Shown here: piece by piece, positions 43,309 to 55,500 of the stretch
How positions within the stretch are numbered: the first letter of the stretch is position 1
Layout: each line of letters opens with the position of its first letter
Origin: Siphonodentalium dalli
Lineage: Eukaryota > Mollusca > Scaphopoda > Gadilida > Siphonodentaliidae
Assembly: GCA_032622095.1 (NCBI GenBank)
Contig: CP136062.1
Location: forward strand, 231,400,578 to 231,464,577
DNA: 64,000 nt
Reading direction: 5' to 3'
Translations under genes and position numbers: made by a program
The notes under the pieces: model-generated
Database searches by the model: none
What the model was told of the DNA's origin: nothing
The model's input: the letters and a program-made list of their open reading frames with translations, nothing else

Positions 43309-44208
43309 CACCCCATGCATCCGGATATGCCCGTAGCGGAAGACATCATGCCCGTAGCGGAATAACCACATGGCCCGCGATTTGCACACCATTCACGGTT
43401 ACAGACACATGTTGCACCGAAACCAACACATACCAGTGGTTAACGGTGGTGGTAATATTTGTGGCTATAATTTACCCAACTGTACATCAAACTTCTTTAA
43501 ACATGGACGCAGTTTAATCCTATTTTATAGCGAAGTTAGGCCAAACATTGTGGCAAAATTTGCATTTCTTACATAAAATTACGATTTCTGTGGTAACAGC
43601 CCAGACAACATAGTCTTTGCATACATTGCTATTTCCGCGGATATTCCCTTAATATAATAGACAACATTTTCAGTCATGTTTCTACATTTTTCATAGTAAT
43701 AAATTACCATATATGCAGGTCATAGCAAGAAAATATTGGATGTCTATAGCAGTGGTTTTACGTTTGCTATAGACATGCCCCAAAATCAAGTGAGTGCCTC
43801 CATGGAAACTAATTTTTCGGGCACTAATATGATTGACATCGCAAACATGTCCAGTTCATTTTGAAGCTAAGATATCATACTTTGAGAGACTGTATGTTAT
43901 ATAATGTGTCAATGCAAAGATTCATTAAAATTTGATAAAACCTTATATCGAGTAAGTATTTCAGGTCATAATTTTCGTATAAAACCCTATTATCGAACAG
44001 TAATATGCAAATTGCGGAAACCACAACCGCTCATTTCTGTAGACCGATTATCGCTGTTAACGTTTAAAAAAAATCAAGGTAAAGTAAACCGTGTTTTTAT
44101 GAAATAACTTACGACAACTAAGGACGATGTGCAAATCGCGGGCCATGTGTTATTCCGCTACGGGCATGTCTTCCGCTACGGGCATGTCCGGATGCATGGG
44201 GTGTTAAT
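43309..44208. mobile_element. 900-bp element with about 85-bp terminal inverted repeats
   Basis: Left end 43309-43392 (caccccatgcatccggatat, gcccgtagcggaagacat, cccgcgatttgcaca) is matched by the inverted right end at about 44123-44208 with few differences. Each arm holds two direct copies of atgcccgtagcgga. The interior has short frames without recognisable transposase motifs. Non-autonomous DNA transposon of unknown superfamily; attaat/ttaat at the edges may be part of the target site. Confidence 0.8.
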
Positions 44209-44224
44209 GAGGAAACACATTTAA

Positions 44225-44573
44225 CCCTTTACCCAACAAAACGGCCCTGTGCCAATGCATTCTCTTATATATATATAGGTCGCCTCGCATATATAAGAGA
44301 ATGCATTGGCTTAACACATATTAAACATGATAAAATTGTCAAAGAATTTTAGGCCAATGCATTCTCTTATATATGCGAGGCGACCTATGGTCGACTCGCA
44401 TATATAAGAGATTGCATTGGCACAGGGCATAACTGTAACTATCACAATGTGGTCAATGAGCCGGTTCCAATGATATCCATATTTGTATGGTTCTATTGAG
44501 ACAGACCCAAGATAATTTAGGCTGTTGCAGCTTCATGTGAGCTATTTTTCTGGGCGTTTTGTTGGGTAAAGGG
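44225..44573 (-). mobile_element. MITE-1 copy in reverse orientation, 349 bp
   Basis: TTAA at 44221-44224 and 44574-44577. The internal landmarks (agcctaa.tt, agacagac, gatatccatatttgtatggt) run in the opposite order to the other copies, so the element lies inverted. Its left terminal repeat is ccctttacccaacaaaacgg and the right one gttttgttgggtaaaggg. Confidence 0.95.
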
Positions 44574-44805
44574 TTAACGAAGAAATATATTCCCTGCCTA
44601 TTTATTCGATGTTATAAAGTACCCAGTAAGAATGGATCAGAACATCAAAAACTGGTGGTTTAGCTACGGGTTATAGAGATTTGTGACGTATACGTAGCTA
44701 CGGGTTACAGATTAGTGACGTACATATATACACAGGTTCCTGTCCGACTGGCCCTGATTCTACTGAAACTGAACCGAACCGAAATGACGAAATAACTACA
44801 TTCAA

Positions 44806-44940
44806 GATGCACCACCCGAAGTAACGCTCATAAATTACTATTTTTTGGCTTTGTGGGTAAAAAATATTTGATTCGAGTCGAGGAACCTACCATCAAATCT
44901 CAGAGTTATCAGATATAGATTTTTGAAATCTGTTATTTTT
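44806..44940. repeat. Fragment of the TTAA foldback family
   Basis: Contains acgctcataaattactattt and tttgattcgagtcgaggaac plus tcagatatagatttttgaaa, internal phrases of the 5834-6302 family. The terminal aggtactcaat was not found. Confidence 0.6.
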
Positions 44941-44954
44941 CACCACCTGGAATA

Positions 44955-45160
44955 TTTGGCGGCAGTGAGTGCGCATGAATGCGTGTGAATGCACGTGAAT
45001 GCACGTGAATGCGTGTGCATGCGTGTAAATGAAAATGAATGCATATGAATGTGTGTAAATGACATGCATACGCGTGAATGCGTGTAAATGAACATGAATG
45101 CACGTGAATGCGTATAAATGAACATGAATGCAGGTGAATGCGTGTAAATGAACATATAGT
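44955..45160. repeat. Degenerate tandem repeat (gaatgcgtgtaaatgaacat-like)
   Basis: Irregular repetition of gaatgcgtg, aatgcacgtg and taaatgaacat words, roughly 10-30-bp periods. Confidence 0.8.
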
Positions 45161-45510
45161 GATAAGTTGGCGATCGTTTCTCAGCTCCTCAGTGTGGGAG
45201 TTGACCCTGATTATGTCCTTAAATTGTGATCGCCTTAGTTTTTATATATTAGTGGCAATCAAATCATTCGTCGTCTTAAGCTATGACCTAATAACAGCAT
45301 AATTGCATGAGTCCAAATAATCACGACACACAGTCCCGTAATCACCTTATTACTACGAGTAGCAAGAACGATTGTATCACAAACTCGCTGTCGTCAATTC
45401 TGCGAAAGGTTTTTGGACAATCCGAAAAAAATTACGACTATATATACAAATAGCTATTCATAATAATTATCTGCCATCGTTCAAAATGCGAAAGGTCTCT
45501 ATCATACCCT
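45161..45510. other. No gene seen
   Basis: No repeat, RNA or coding signal was recognised. Confidence 0.4.
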
Positions 45511-45511
45511 T

Positions 45512-45722
45512 ATATTACCCAATTACTCTCGGTTATGATGGGTGTATTCTATATTTATTCCACGATACGATACCCTTCTATGACCCAATTACTCTCGGGT
45601 ATGGTGGGTGTATTCTATATTTATTCCACGATACGATACCCTTCTATGACCCAATTACTCTCGGGTATGGTGGGTGTATTCTATATTTATTCCTCGATAC
45701 GACACCCTTCTATCACCCAATT
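45512..45722. repeat. 66-bp tandem repeat, about 3.2 copies
   Basis: Copies of attactctcgg..atg.tgggt with tattctatatttattcc and gatacgataccc at 45522, 45588 and 45654. The 66-bp (22-codon) period makes two plus frames look open. Confidence 0.95.
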
Positions 45723-46042
45723 CTACGTTTTGGCCTCATTCGTGTATTCGTGAAGATATGTTTGGTCCGTTCGTAATTGGCATCACGTGTCAGGAGCGGC
45801 AGATCGATGCCCAAGGATTCGCACAAATATGAATTATATTCTAAATTGGCCATGAATAAAATACCATGACAAATCGACTCCTGGTCGTACCTCTTAATTA
45901 TAATGAATAAACGGCGACACAGTTTCTTCGGGCAACGCGCTTGAGCGCCACACACACTCCTAAGACGAAGGGTCCATATAAGGACATGCATATTATTAGT
46001 ACCATTCAGCGCCTCCGATGAAATCTTATTCCAAGAGGGCAA
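45713..46042 (-). other. Unidentified 109-codon open frame
   Basis: A minus-strand frame whose middle (KRYDQESICHGILFMANLEY, then NSYLCESLGIDLPLL) has a protein-like composition, unlike most frames here. No domain is recognised, no splice sites were verified, and it runs into the 66-bp array at its C-terminal end. It could be an exon remnant, part of a transposon protein, or chance. Confidence 0.2.
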
Positions 46043-46103
46043 GAATGGTCATCCGGGGGTGTGCGGACAGTTCATATTACTTTGTTGCTAAGCAACCAGT
46101 TAA

Positions 46104-46359
46104 CCCTTCCATGACTGTAGCTTCCTGAAATGTTGCTGAAACTCTGCCATTGCCTTCTATTATATATGCGATTCTCCCATAGGGAGCCTCGCATATATAA
46201 TACAATACATTGGCCTAACATTATTTACCTTGACCTTGTAAGCAATTACATTTTCTTATATATGCGAGGCTCCATATGTGAGACTCCCATATATAGTAAG
46301 AGCATGTACTGGCACTGGATATTTCATGCCGCCCCAGCAGAGCTCCCGCCATGAAATGG
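46104..46359 (+). mobile_element. MITE-2 copy, 256 bp
   Basis: TTAA at 46100-46103 and 46360-46363. The left end is cccttccatgactgtagctt and the right end gagctcccgccatgaaatgg. Two palindromes with ctcccatagggag and ctccatatgtgag centres. The right-end sequence gctcccgccatgaa is the same as in the 45-bp satellite that starts about 180 bp further on. Confidence 0.9.
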
Positions 46360-46363
46360 TTAA

Positions 46364-46537
46364 AGTATTTTTCTGTGAGATGTACTCATTGGTCTAACCA
46401 TCATTAACTTGGCATTGTAAGGCAGTGCATTCTCTTATATATGCTAGGCTCTCTATACTATGGGAGACTCGCATATATAATAGAATGCACTGGCACGGGG
46501 TATTTAATGCACTAGCGCAGCTCCCGCCATGAACGGG
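46364..46537 (+). mobile_element. MITE-2 copy lacking its left end; seed of the satellite
   Basis: Contains the second palindrome (cattctcttatatatgctag to agactcgcatatataataga), then ggcacggggtatttaatgca and the right terminus cagctcccgccatgaacggg, followed by TTAA at 46538-46541. The next 22 bases (flank) and this terminus are then repeated about 385 times. Confidence 0.85.
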
Positions 46538-49500
46538 TTAAATACATACGGCGATATGTATGAAGCTCCCGCCATGAACGGGTTAAATACATACGGCGAT
46601 ATGTCTGAAGCTCCCGCCATGAACGGGTTAAATACATACGGCGATATGTATGAAGCTCCCGCCATGAACGGGTTAAATAAATACGGCGATATGCATGAAG
46701 CTCCCGCCATGAACGGGTTAAATACATACGGCGATATGTATGAAGCTCCCGCCATGAACGGGTTAAATAAATACGGCGATATGCATGAAGCTCCCGCCAT
46801 GAACGGGTTAAATACATACGGCGATATGTATGAAGCTCCCGCCATGAACGGGTTAAATACATACGGCGATATGCATGAAGCTCCCGTCATGAACGGGTTA
46901 AATACATACGGCGATATGTATGAAGCTCCCGCCATGAACGGGTTAAATACATACGGCGATATGTGTGAAGCTCCCGCCATGAACGGGTTAAATACATACG
47001 GCGATATGTATGAAGCTCCCGCCATGAACGGGTTAAATACATACGGCGATATGTATGAAGCTCCCGCCATGAACGGGTTAAATACATACGGCGATATGTA
47101 TGAAGCTCCCGCCATGAACGGGTTAAATACATACGGCGATATGTATGAAGCTCCCACCATGAACGGGTTAAATACATACGGCGATATGTATGAAGCTCCC
47201 GCCATGAACGGGTTAAATACATACGGCGATATGTGTGAAGCTCCCGCCATGAACGGGTTAAATACATACGGCGATATGTATGAAGCTCCCGTCATGAACG
47301 GGTTAAATACATACGGCGATATGTATGAAGCTCCCGCCATGAACGGGTTAAATACATACGGCGATATGTATGAAGCTCCCGCCATGAACGGGTTAAATAC
47401 ATACGGCGATATGTGTGAAGCTCCCGCCATGAACGGGTTAAATACATACGGCGATATGTATGAAGCTCCCGCCATGAACGGGTTAAATACATACGGCGAT
47501 ATGTATGAAGCTCCCGCCATGAACGGGTTAAATACATACGGCGATATGTATGAAGCTCCCGCCATGAACGGGTTAAATACATACGGCGATATGTATGAAG
47601 CTCCCGCCATGAACGGGTTAAATACATACGGCGATATGTATGAAGCTCCCGCCATGAACGGGTTAAATACATACGGCGATATGTATGAAGCTCCCGCCAT
47701 GAACGGGTTAAATAAATACGGCGATATGCATGAAGCTCCCGCCATGAACGGGTTAAATACATACGGCGATATGTATGAAGCTCCCGCCATGAACGGGTTA
47801 AATACATACGGCGATATGTATGAAGCTCCCGCCATGAACGGGTTAAATACATACGGCGATATGTATGAAGCTCCCGCCATGAACGGGTTAAATACATACG
47901 GCGATATGTATGAAGCTCCCGCCATGAACGGGTTAAATACATACGGCGATATGTATGAAGCTCCCGCCATGAACGGGTTAAATACATACGGCGATATGCA
48001 TGAAGCTCCCGCCATGAACGGGTTAAATACATACGGCGATATGCATGAAGCTCCCGCCATGAACGGGTTAAATACATACGGCGATATGCATGAAGCTCCC
48101 GCCATGAACGGGTTAAATACATACGGCGATATGTATGAAGCTCCCGCCATGAACGGGTTAAATACATACGGCGATATGTATGAAGCTCCCGCCATGAACG
48201 GGTTAAATACATACGGCGATATGCATGAAGCTCCCGCCATGAACGGGTTAAATACATACGGCGATATGCATGAAGCTCCCGCCATGAACGGGTTAAATAC
48301 ATACGGCGATATGTATGAAGCTCCCGCCATGAACGGGTTAAATACATACGGCGATATGTATGAAGCTCCCGTCATGAACGGGTTAAATACATACGGCGAT
48401 ATGTATGAAGCTCCCACCATGAACGGGTTAAATACATACGGCGATATGTATGAAGCTCCCGCCATGAACGGGTTAAATACATACGGCGATATGTATGAAG
48501 CTCCCGCCATGAACGGGTTAAATACATACGGCGATATGTATGAAGCTCCCGCCATGAACGGGTTAAATACATACGGCGATATGTATGAAGCTCCCGCCAT
48601 GAACGGGTTAAATACATACGGCGATATGTATGAAGCTCCCGCCATGAACGGGTTAAATACATGCGGCGACATGTATGAAGCTCCCGCCATGAACGGGTTA
48701 AATACATACGGCGATATGTATGAAGCTCCCGCCATGAACGGGTTAAATACATACGGCGATATGTATGAAGCTCCCGCCACGAACGGGTTAAATACATACG
48801 GCGATATGTATGAAGCTCCCGCCATGAACGGGTTAAATACATACGGCGATATGTATGAAGCTCCCGCCATGAACGGGTTAAATACATACGGCGATATGTA
48901 TGAAGCTCCCGCCATGAACGGGTTAAATACATACGGCGATATGTATGAAGCTCCCGCCATGAACGGGTTAAATACATACGGCGATATGTATGAAGCTCCC
49001 GCCATGAACGGGTTAAATACATGCGGCGATATGTATGAAGCTCCCGCCATGAACGGGTTAAATACATACGGCGATATGTATGAAGCTCCCGCCATGAACG
49101 GGTTAAATACATACGGCGATATGTATGAAGCTCCCGCCACGAACGGGTTAAATACATACGGCGATATGTATGAAGCTCCCGCCATGAACGGGTTAAATAC
49201 ATACGGCGATATGTATGAAGCTCCCGCCATGAACGGGTTAAATACATACGGCGATATGTATGAAGCTCCCGCCATGAACGGGTTAAATACATACGGCGAT
49301 ATGTATGAAGCTCCCGCCATGAACGGGTTAAATACATACGGCGATATGTATGAAGCTCCCGCCATGAACGGGTTAAATACATACGGCGATATGTATGAAG
49401 CTCCCGCCATGAACGGGTTAAATACATGCGGCGATATGTATGAAGCTCCCGCCATGAACGGGTTAAATACATACGGCGATATGTATGAAGCTCCCGCCAT

Positions 49501-52500
49501 GAACGGGTTAAATACATACGGCGATATGCATGAAGCTCCCGCCATGAACGGGTTAAATACATACGGCGATATGTATGAAGCTCCCGCCATGAACGGGTTA
49601 AATACATACGGCGATATGTATGAAGCTCCCGCCATGAACGGGTTAAATACATACGGCGATATGTATGAAGCTCCCGCCATGAACGGGTTAAATACATACG
49701 GCGATATGTATGAAGCTCCCGCCATGAACGGGTTAAATACATACGGCGATATGTATGAAGCTCCCGCCATGAACGGGTTAAATACATACGGCGATATGTA
49801 TGAAGCTCCCGCCATGAACGGGTTAAATACATACGGTGATATGTATGAAGCTCCCGCCATGAACGGGTTAAATACATACGGCGATATGTATGAAGCTCCC
49901 GCCGTGAACGGGTTAAATACATACGGCGATATGTATGAAGCTCCCGCCATGAACGGGTTAAATACATACGGCGATATGTATGAAGCTCCCGTCATGAACG
50001 GGTTAAATACATACGGCGATATGTATGAAGCTCCCGCCATGAACGGGTTAAATACATACGGCGATATGTATGAAGCTCCCGCCATGAACGGGTTAAATAC
50101 ATACGGCGATATGCATGAAGCTCCCGCCATGAACGGGTTAAATACATACGGCGATATGTATGAAGCTCCCGCCATGAACGGGTTAAATACATACGGCGAT
50201 ATGTATGAAGCTCCCGCCATGAACGGGTTAAATAAATACGGCGATATGCATGAAGCTCCCGCCATGAACGGGTTAAATACATACGGCGATATGTATGAAG
50301 CTCCCGCCATGAACGGGTTAAATACATACGGCGATATGTATGAAGCTCCCGCCATGAACGGGTTAAATACATACGGCGATATGTATGAAGCTCCCGCCAT
50401 GAACGGGTTAAATACATACGGCGATATGTATGAAGCTCCCGCCATGAACGGGTTAAATACATACGGCGATATGTATGAAGCTCCCGCCATGAACGGGGTT
50501 AAATACATACGGCGATATGTATGAAGCTCCCGCCATGAACGGGTTAAATACATACGGCGATATGTATGAAGCTCCCGCCATGAACGGGTTAAATACATAC
50601 GGCGATATGTATGAAGCTCCCGCCATGAACGGGTTAAATACATACGGCGATATGTATGAAGCTCCCGTCATGAACGGGTTAAATACATACGGCGATATGT
50701 ATGAAGCTCCCGCCATGAACGGGTTTAAATACATACAGCGATATGTATGAAGCTCCCGCCATGAACGGGTTAAATACATACGGCGATATGTATGAAGCTC
50801 CCGCCATGAACGGGTTAAATACATACGGCGATATGTATGAAGCTCCCGCCATGAACGGGTTAAATACATACGGCGATATGTATGAAGCTCCCGCCATGAA
50901 CGGGTTAAATACATACAGCGATATGTATGAAGCTCCCGCCATGAACGGGTTAAATACATACGGCGATATGTATGAAGCTCCCGCCATGAACGGGTTAAAT
51001 ACATACGGCGATATGTATGAAGCTCCCGCCATGAACGGGTTAAATACATACAGCGATATGTATGAAGCTCCCGCCATGAACGGGTTAAATACATACGGCG
51101 ATATGCATGAAGCTCCCGCCATGAACGGGTTAAATAAATACGGCGATATGTATGAAGCTCCCGCCATGAACGGGTTAAACACATACGGCGATATGTATGA
51201 AGCTCCCGCCATGAACGGGTTAAATACATACGGCGATATGTATGAAGCTCCCGCCATGAACGGGTTAAATACATACGGCGATATGTATGAAGCTCCCGCT
51301 ATGAACGGGTTAAATACATACGGCGATATGTATGAAGCTCCCGCCATGAACGGGTTAAATACATACGGCGATATGTATGAAGCTCCCGCCATGAACGGGT
51401 TAAATACATACGGCGATATGTATGAAGCTCCCGCCATGAACGGGTTAAATACATACGGCGATATGTATGAAGCTCCCGCCATTAACGGGTTAAATACATA
51501 CGGCGATATGTATGAAGCTCCCGCCATGAACGGGTTAAATACATACGGCGATATGTATGAAGCTCCCGCCATGAACGGGTTAAATACATACGGCGATATG
51601 TATGAAGCTCCCGCCATGAACGGGTTAAATACATACGGCGATATGTATGAAGCTCCCGCCAATGAACGGGTTAAATACATACGGCGATATGTATGAAGCT
51701 CCCGCCATGAACGGGTTAAATACATACGGCGATATGTATGAAGCTCCCCTGCTCCCGCCACGAACGGGTTAAATACATACGGCGATATGTATGAAGCTCC
51801 CGCCATGAACGGGTTAAATACATACGGCGATATGTATGAAGCTCCCGCCATGAACGGGTTAAATACATACGGCGATATGTATGAAGCTCCCGCCATGAAC
51901 GGGTTAAATACATACGGCGATATGTATGAAGCTCCCGCCATGAACGGGTTATGAAGCTCCCGCCATGAACGGGTTAAATACATACGGCGATATGCATGAA
52001 GCTCCCGCCATGAACGGGTTAAATACATACGGCGATATGTATGAAGCTCCCGCCATGAACGGGTTAAATACATACGGCGATATGTATGAAGCTCCCGCCA
52101 TGAACGGGGTTAAATACATACGGCGATATGTATGAAGCTCCCGCCATGAACGGGTTAAATACATACGGCGATATGTATGAAGCTCCCGCCATGAACGGGT
52201 TAAATACATACGGCGATATGTATGAAGCTCCCGCCATGAACGGGTTAAATACATACGGCGATATGCATGAAGCTCCCGCCCATGAACGGGTTAAATACAT
52301 ACGGCGATATGTATGAAGCTCCCGCCATGAACGGGTTAAATACATACGGCGATATGTATGAAGCTCCCGCCATGAACGGGTTAAATACATACGGCGATAT
52401 GTATGAAGCTCCCACCATGAACGGGTTAAATACATACGGCGATATGTATGAAGCTCCCGCCATGAACGGGTTAAATACATACGGCGATATGTATGAAGCT

Positions 52501-55500
52501 CCCCGCCATGAACGGGTTAAATACATACGGCGATATGCATGAAGCTCCCGCCATGAACGGGTTAAATACATACGGCGATATGTATGAAGCTCCCGCCATG
52601 AACGGGTTAAATACATACGGCGATATGCATGAAGCTCCCGCCATGAACGGGGTTAAATACATACGGCGATATGTATGAAGCTCCCGCCATGAACGGGTTA
52701 AATACATACGGCGATATGCATGAAGCTCCCGCCATGAACGGGTTTAAATACATACGGCGATATGTATGAAGCTCCCGCCATGAACGGGTTTAAATACATA
52801 CGGCGATATGTATGAAGCTCCCGCCATGAACGGGTTAAATACATACGGCGATATGTATGAAGCTCCCGCCATGAACGGGTTAAATATATACGGCGATATA
52901 TATGAAGCTCCCACCATGAACGGGTTAAATACATACGGCGATATGTATGAAGCTCCCGCCATGAACGGGTTAAATACATACGGCGATATGTATGAAGCTC
53001 CCGCCATGAACGGGTTAAATACATACGGCGATATGTATGAAGCTCCCGCCATGAACGGGTTAAATACATACGGCGATATGTATGAAGCTCCCGCCATTAA
53101 CGGGTTAAATACATACGGCGATATGTATGAAGCTCCCGCCATGAACGGGTTAAATACATACGGCGATATGTATGAAGCTCCCGCCATGAACGGGTTAAAT
53201 ACATACGGCGATATGTATGAAGCTCCCGCCATTAACGGGTTAAATACATACGGCGATATGTATGAAGCTCCCGCCATGAAGGGGTTAAATACATACGGCG
53301 ATATGTATGAAGCTCCCACCATGAACGGGTTAAATACATACGGCGATATGTATGAAGCTCCCACCATGAACGGGTTAAATACATACGGCGATATGTATGA
53401 AGCTCCCGCCATTAACGGGTTAAATACATACGGCGATATGTATGAAGCTCCCGCCATGAAGGGGTTAAATACATACGGCGATATGTATGAAGCTCCCGCC
53501 ATGAACGGGTTAAATACATACGGCGATATGTATGAAGCTCCCGCCATTAACGGGTTAAATACATACGGCGATATGTATGAAGCTCCCGCCATTAACGGGT
53601 TAAATACATACGGCGATATGTATGAAGCTCCCGCCATTAACGGGTTAAATACATACGGCGATATGTATGAAGCTCCCGCCATTAACGGGTTAAATACATA
53701 CGGCGATATGTATGAAGCTCCCGCCATTAACGGGTTAAATACATACGGCGATATGTATGAAGCTCCCGCCATGAACGGGTTAAATACATACGGCGATATG
53801 TATGAAGCTCCCACCATGAACGGGTTAAATACATACGGCGATATGTATGAAGCTCCCACCATGAACGGGTTAAATACATACGGCGATATGTATGAAGCTC
53901 CCACCATGAACGGGTTAAATACATACGGCGATATGTATGAAGCTCCCGCCATTAACGGGTTAAATACATACGGCGATATGTATGAAGCTCCCGCCATGAA
54001 GGGGTTAAATACATACGGCGATATGTATGAAGCTCCCGCCATGAACGGGTTAAATACATACGGCGATATGTATGAAGCTCCCGCCATTAACGGGTTAAAT
54101 ACATACGGCGATATGTATGAAGCTCCCGCCATGAACGGGTTAAATACATACGGCGATATGTATGAAGCTCCCACCATGAACGGGTTAAATACATACGGCG
54201 ATATGTATGAAGCTCCCACCATGAACGGGTTAAATACATACGGCGATATGTATGAAGCTCCCGCCATGAACGGGTTAAATACATACGGCGATATGTATGA
54301 AGCTCCCGCCATGAACGGGTTAAATACATACGGCGATATGCATGAAGCTCCCACCATGAACGGGTTAAATACATACGGCGATATGTATGAAGCTCCCGCC
54401 ATGAACGGGTTAAATACATACGGCGATATGTATGAAGCTCCCGCCATGAACGGGTTAAATACATACGGCGATATGTATGAAGCTCCCGCCATGAACGGGT
54501 TAAATACATACGGCGATATGTATGAAGCTCCCGCCATGAACGGGTTAAATACATACGGCGATATGTATGAAGCTCCCGCCATGAACGGGTTAAATACATA
54601 CGGCGATATGTATGAAGCTCCCGCCATGAACGGGTTAAATACATACGGCGATATGTATGAAGCTCCCGCCATGAACGGGTTAAATACATACGGCGATATG
54701 TATGAAGCTCCCGCCATGAACGGGTTAAATACATACGGCGATATGTATGAAGGTCCCGCCATGAACGAGTTAAATACATACGGCGATATGTATGAAGCTC
54801 CCGCCATGAACGGGTTAAATACATACGGCGATATGTATGAAGCTCCCGCCATGAACGGGTTAAATACATACGGCGATATGTATGAAGCTCCCGCCATGAA
54901 CGGGTTAAATACATACGGCGATATGTATGAAGCTCCCGTCATGAACGGGTTAAATACATACGGCGATATGTATGAAGCTCCCGCCATGAACGGGTTAAAT
55001 ACATACGGTGATATGTATGAAGCTCCCACCATGAACGGGTTAAATACATACGGCGATATGTATGAAGCTCCCACCATGAACGGGTTAAATACATACGGCG
55101 ATATGTATGAAGCTCCCGCCATGAACGGGTTAAATACATACGGCGATATGTATGAAGCTCCCGCCATGAACGGGTTAAATACATACGGCGATATGTATGA
55201 AGCTCCCGCCATGAACGGGTTAAATACATACGGCGATATGTATGAAGCTCCCGCCATGAACGGGTTAAATACATACGCGATATGTATGAAGCTCCCGTCA
55301 TGAACGGGTTAAATACATACGGCGATATGTATGAAGCTCCCACCATGAACGGGTTAAATACATACGGCGATATGTATGAAGCTCCCGCCATGAACGGGTT
55401 AAATACATACGGCGATATGTATGAAGCTCCCGCCATGAACGGGTTAAATACATACGGCGATATGTATGAAGCTCCCGCCATGAACGGGTTAAATACATAC

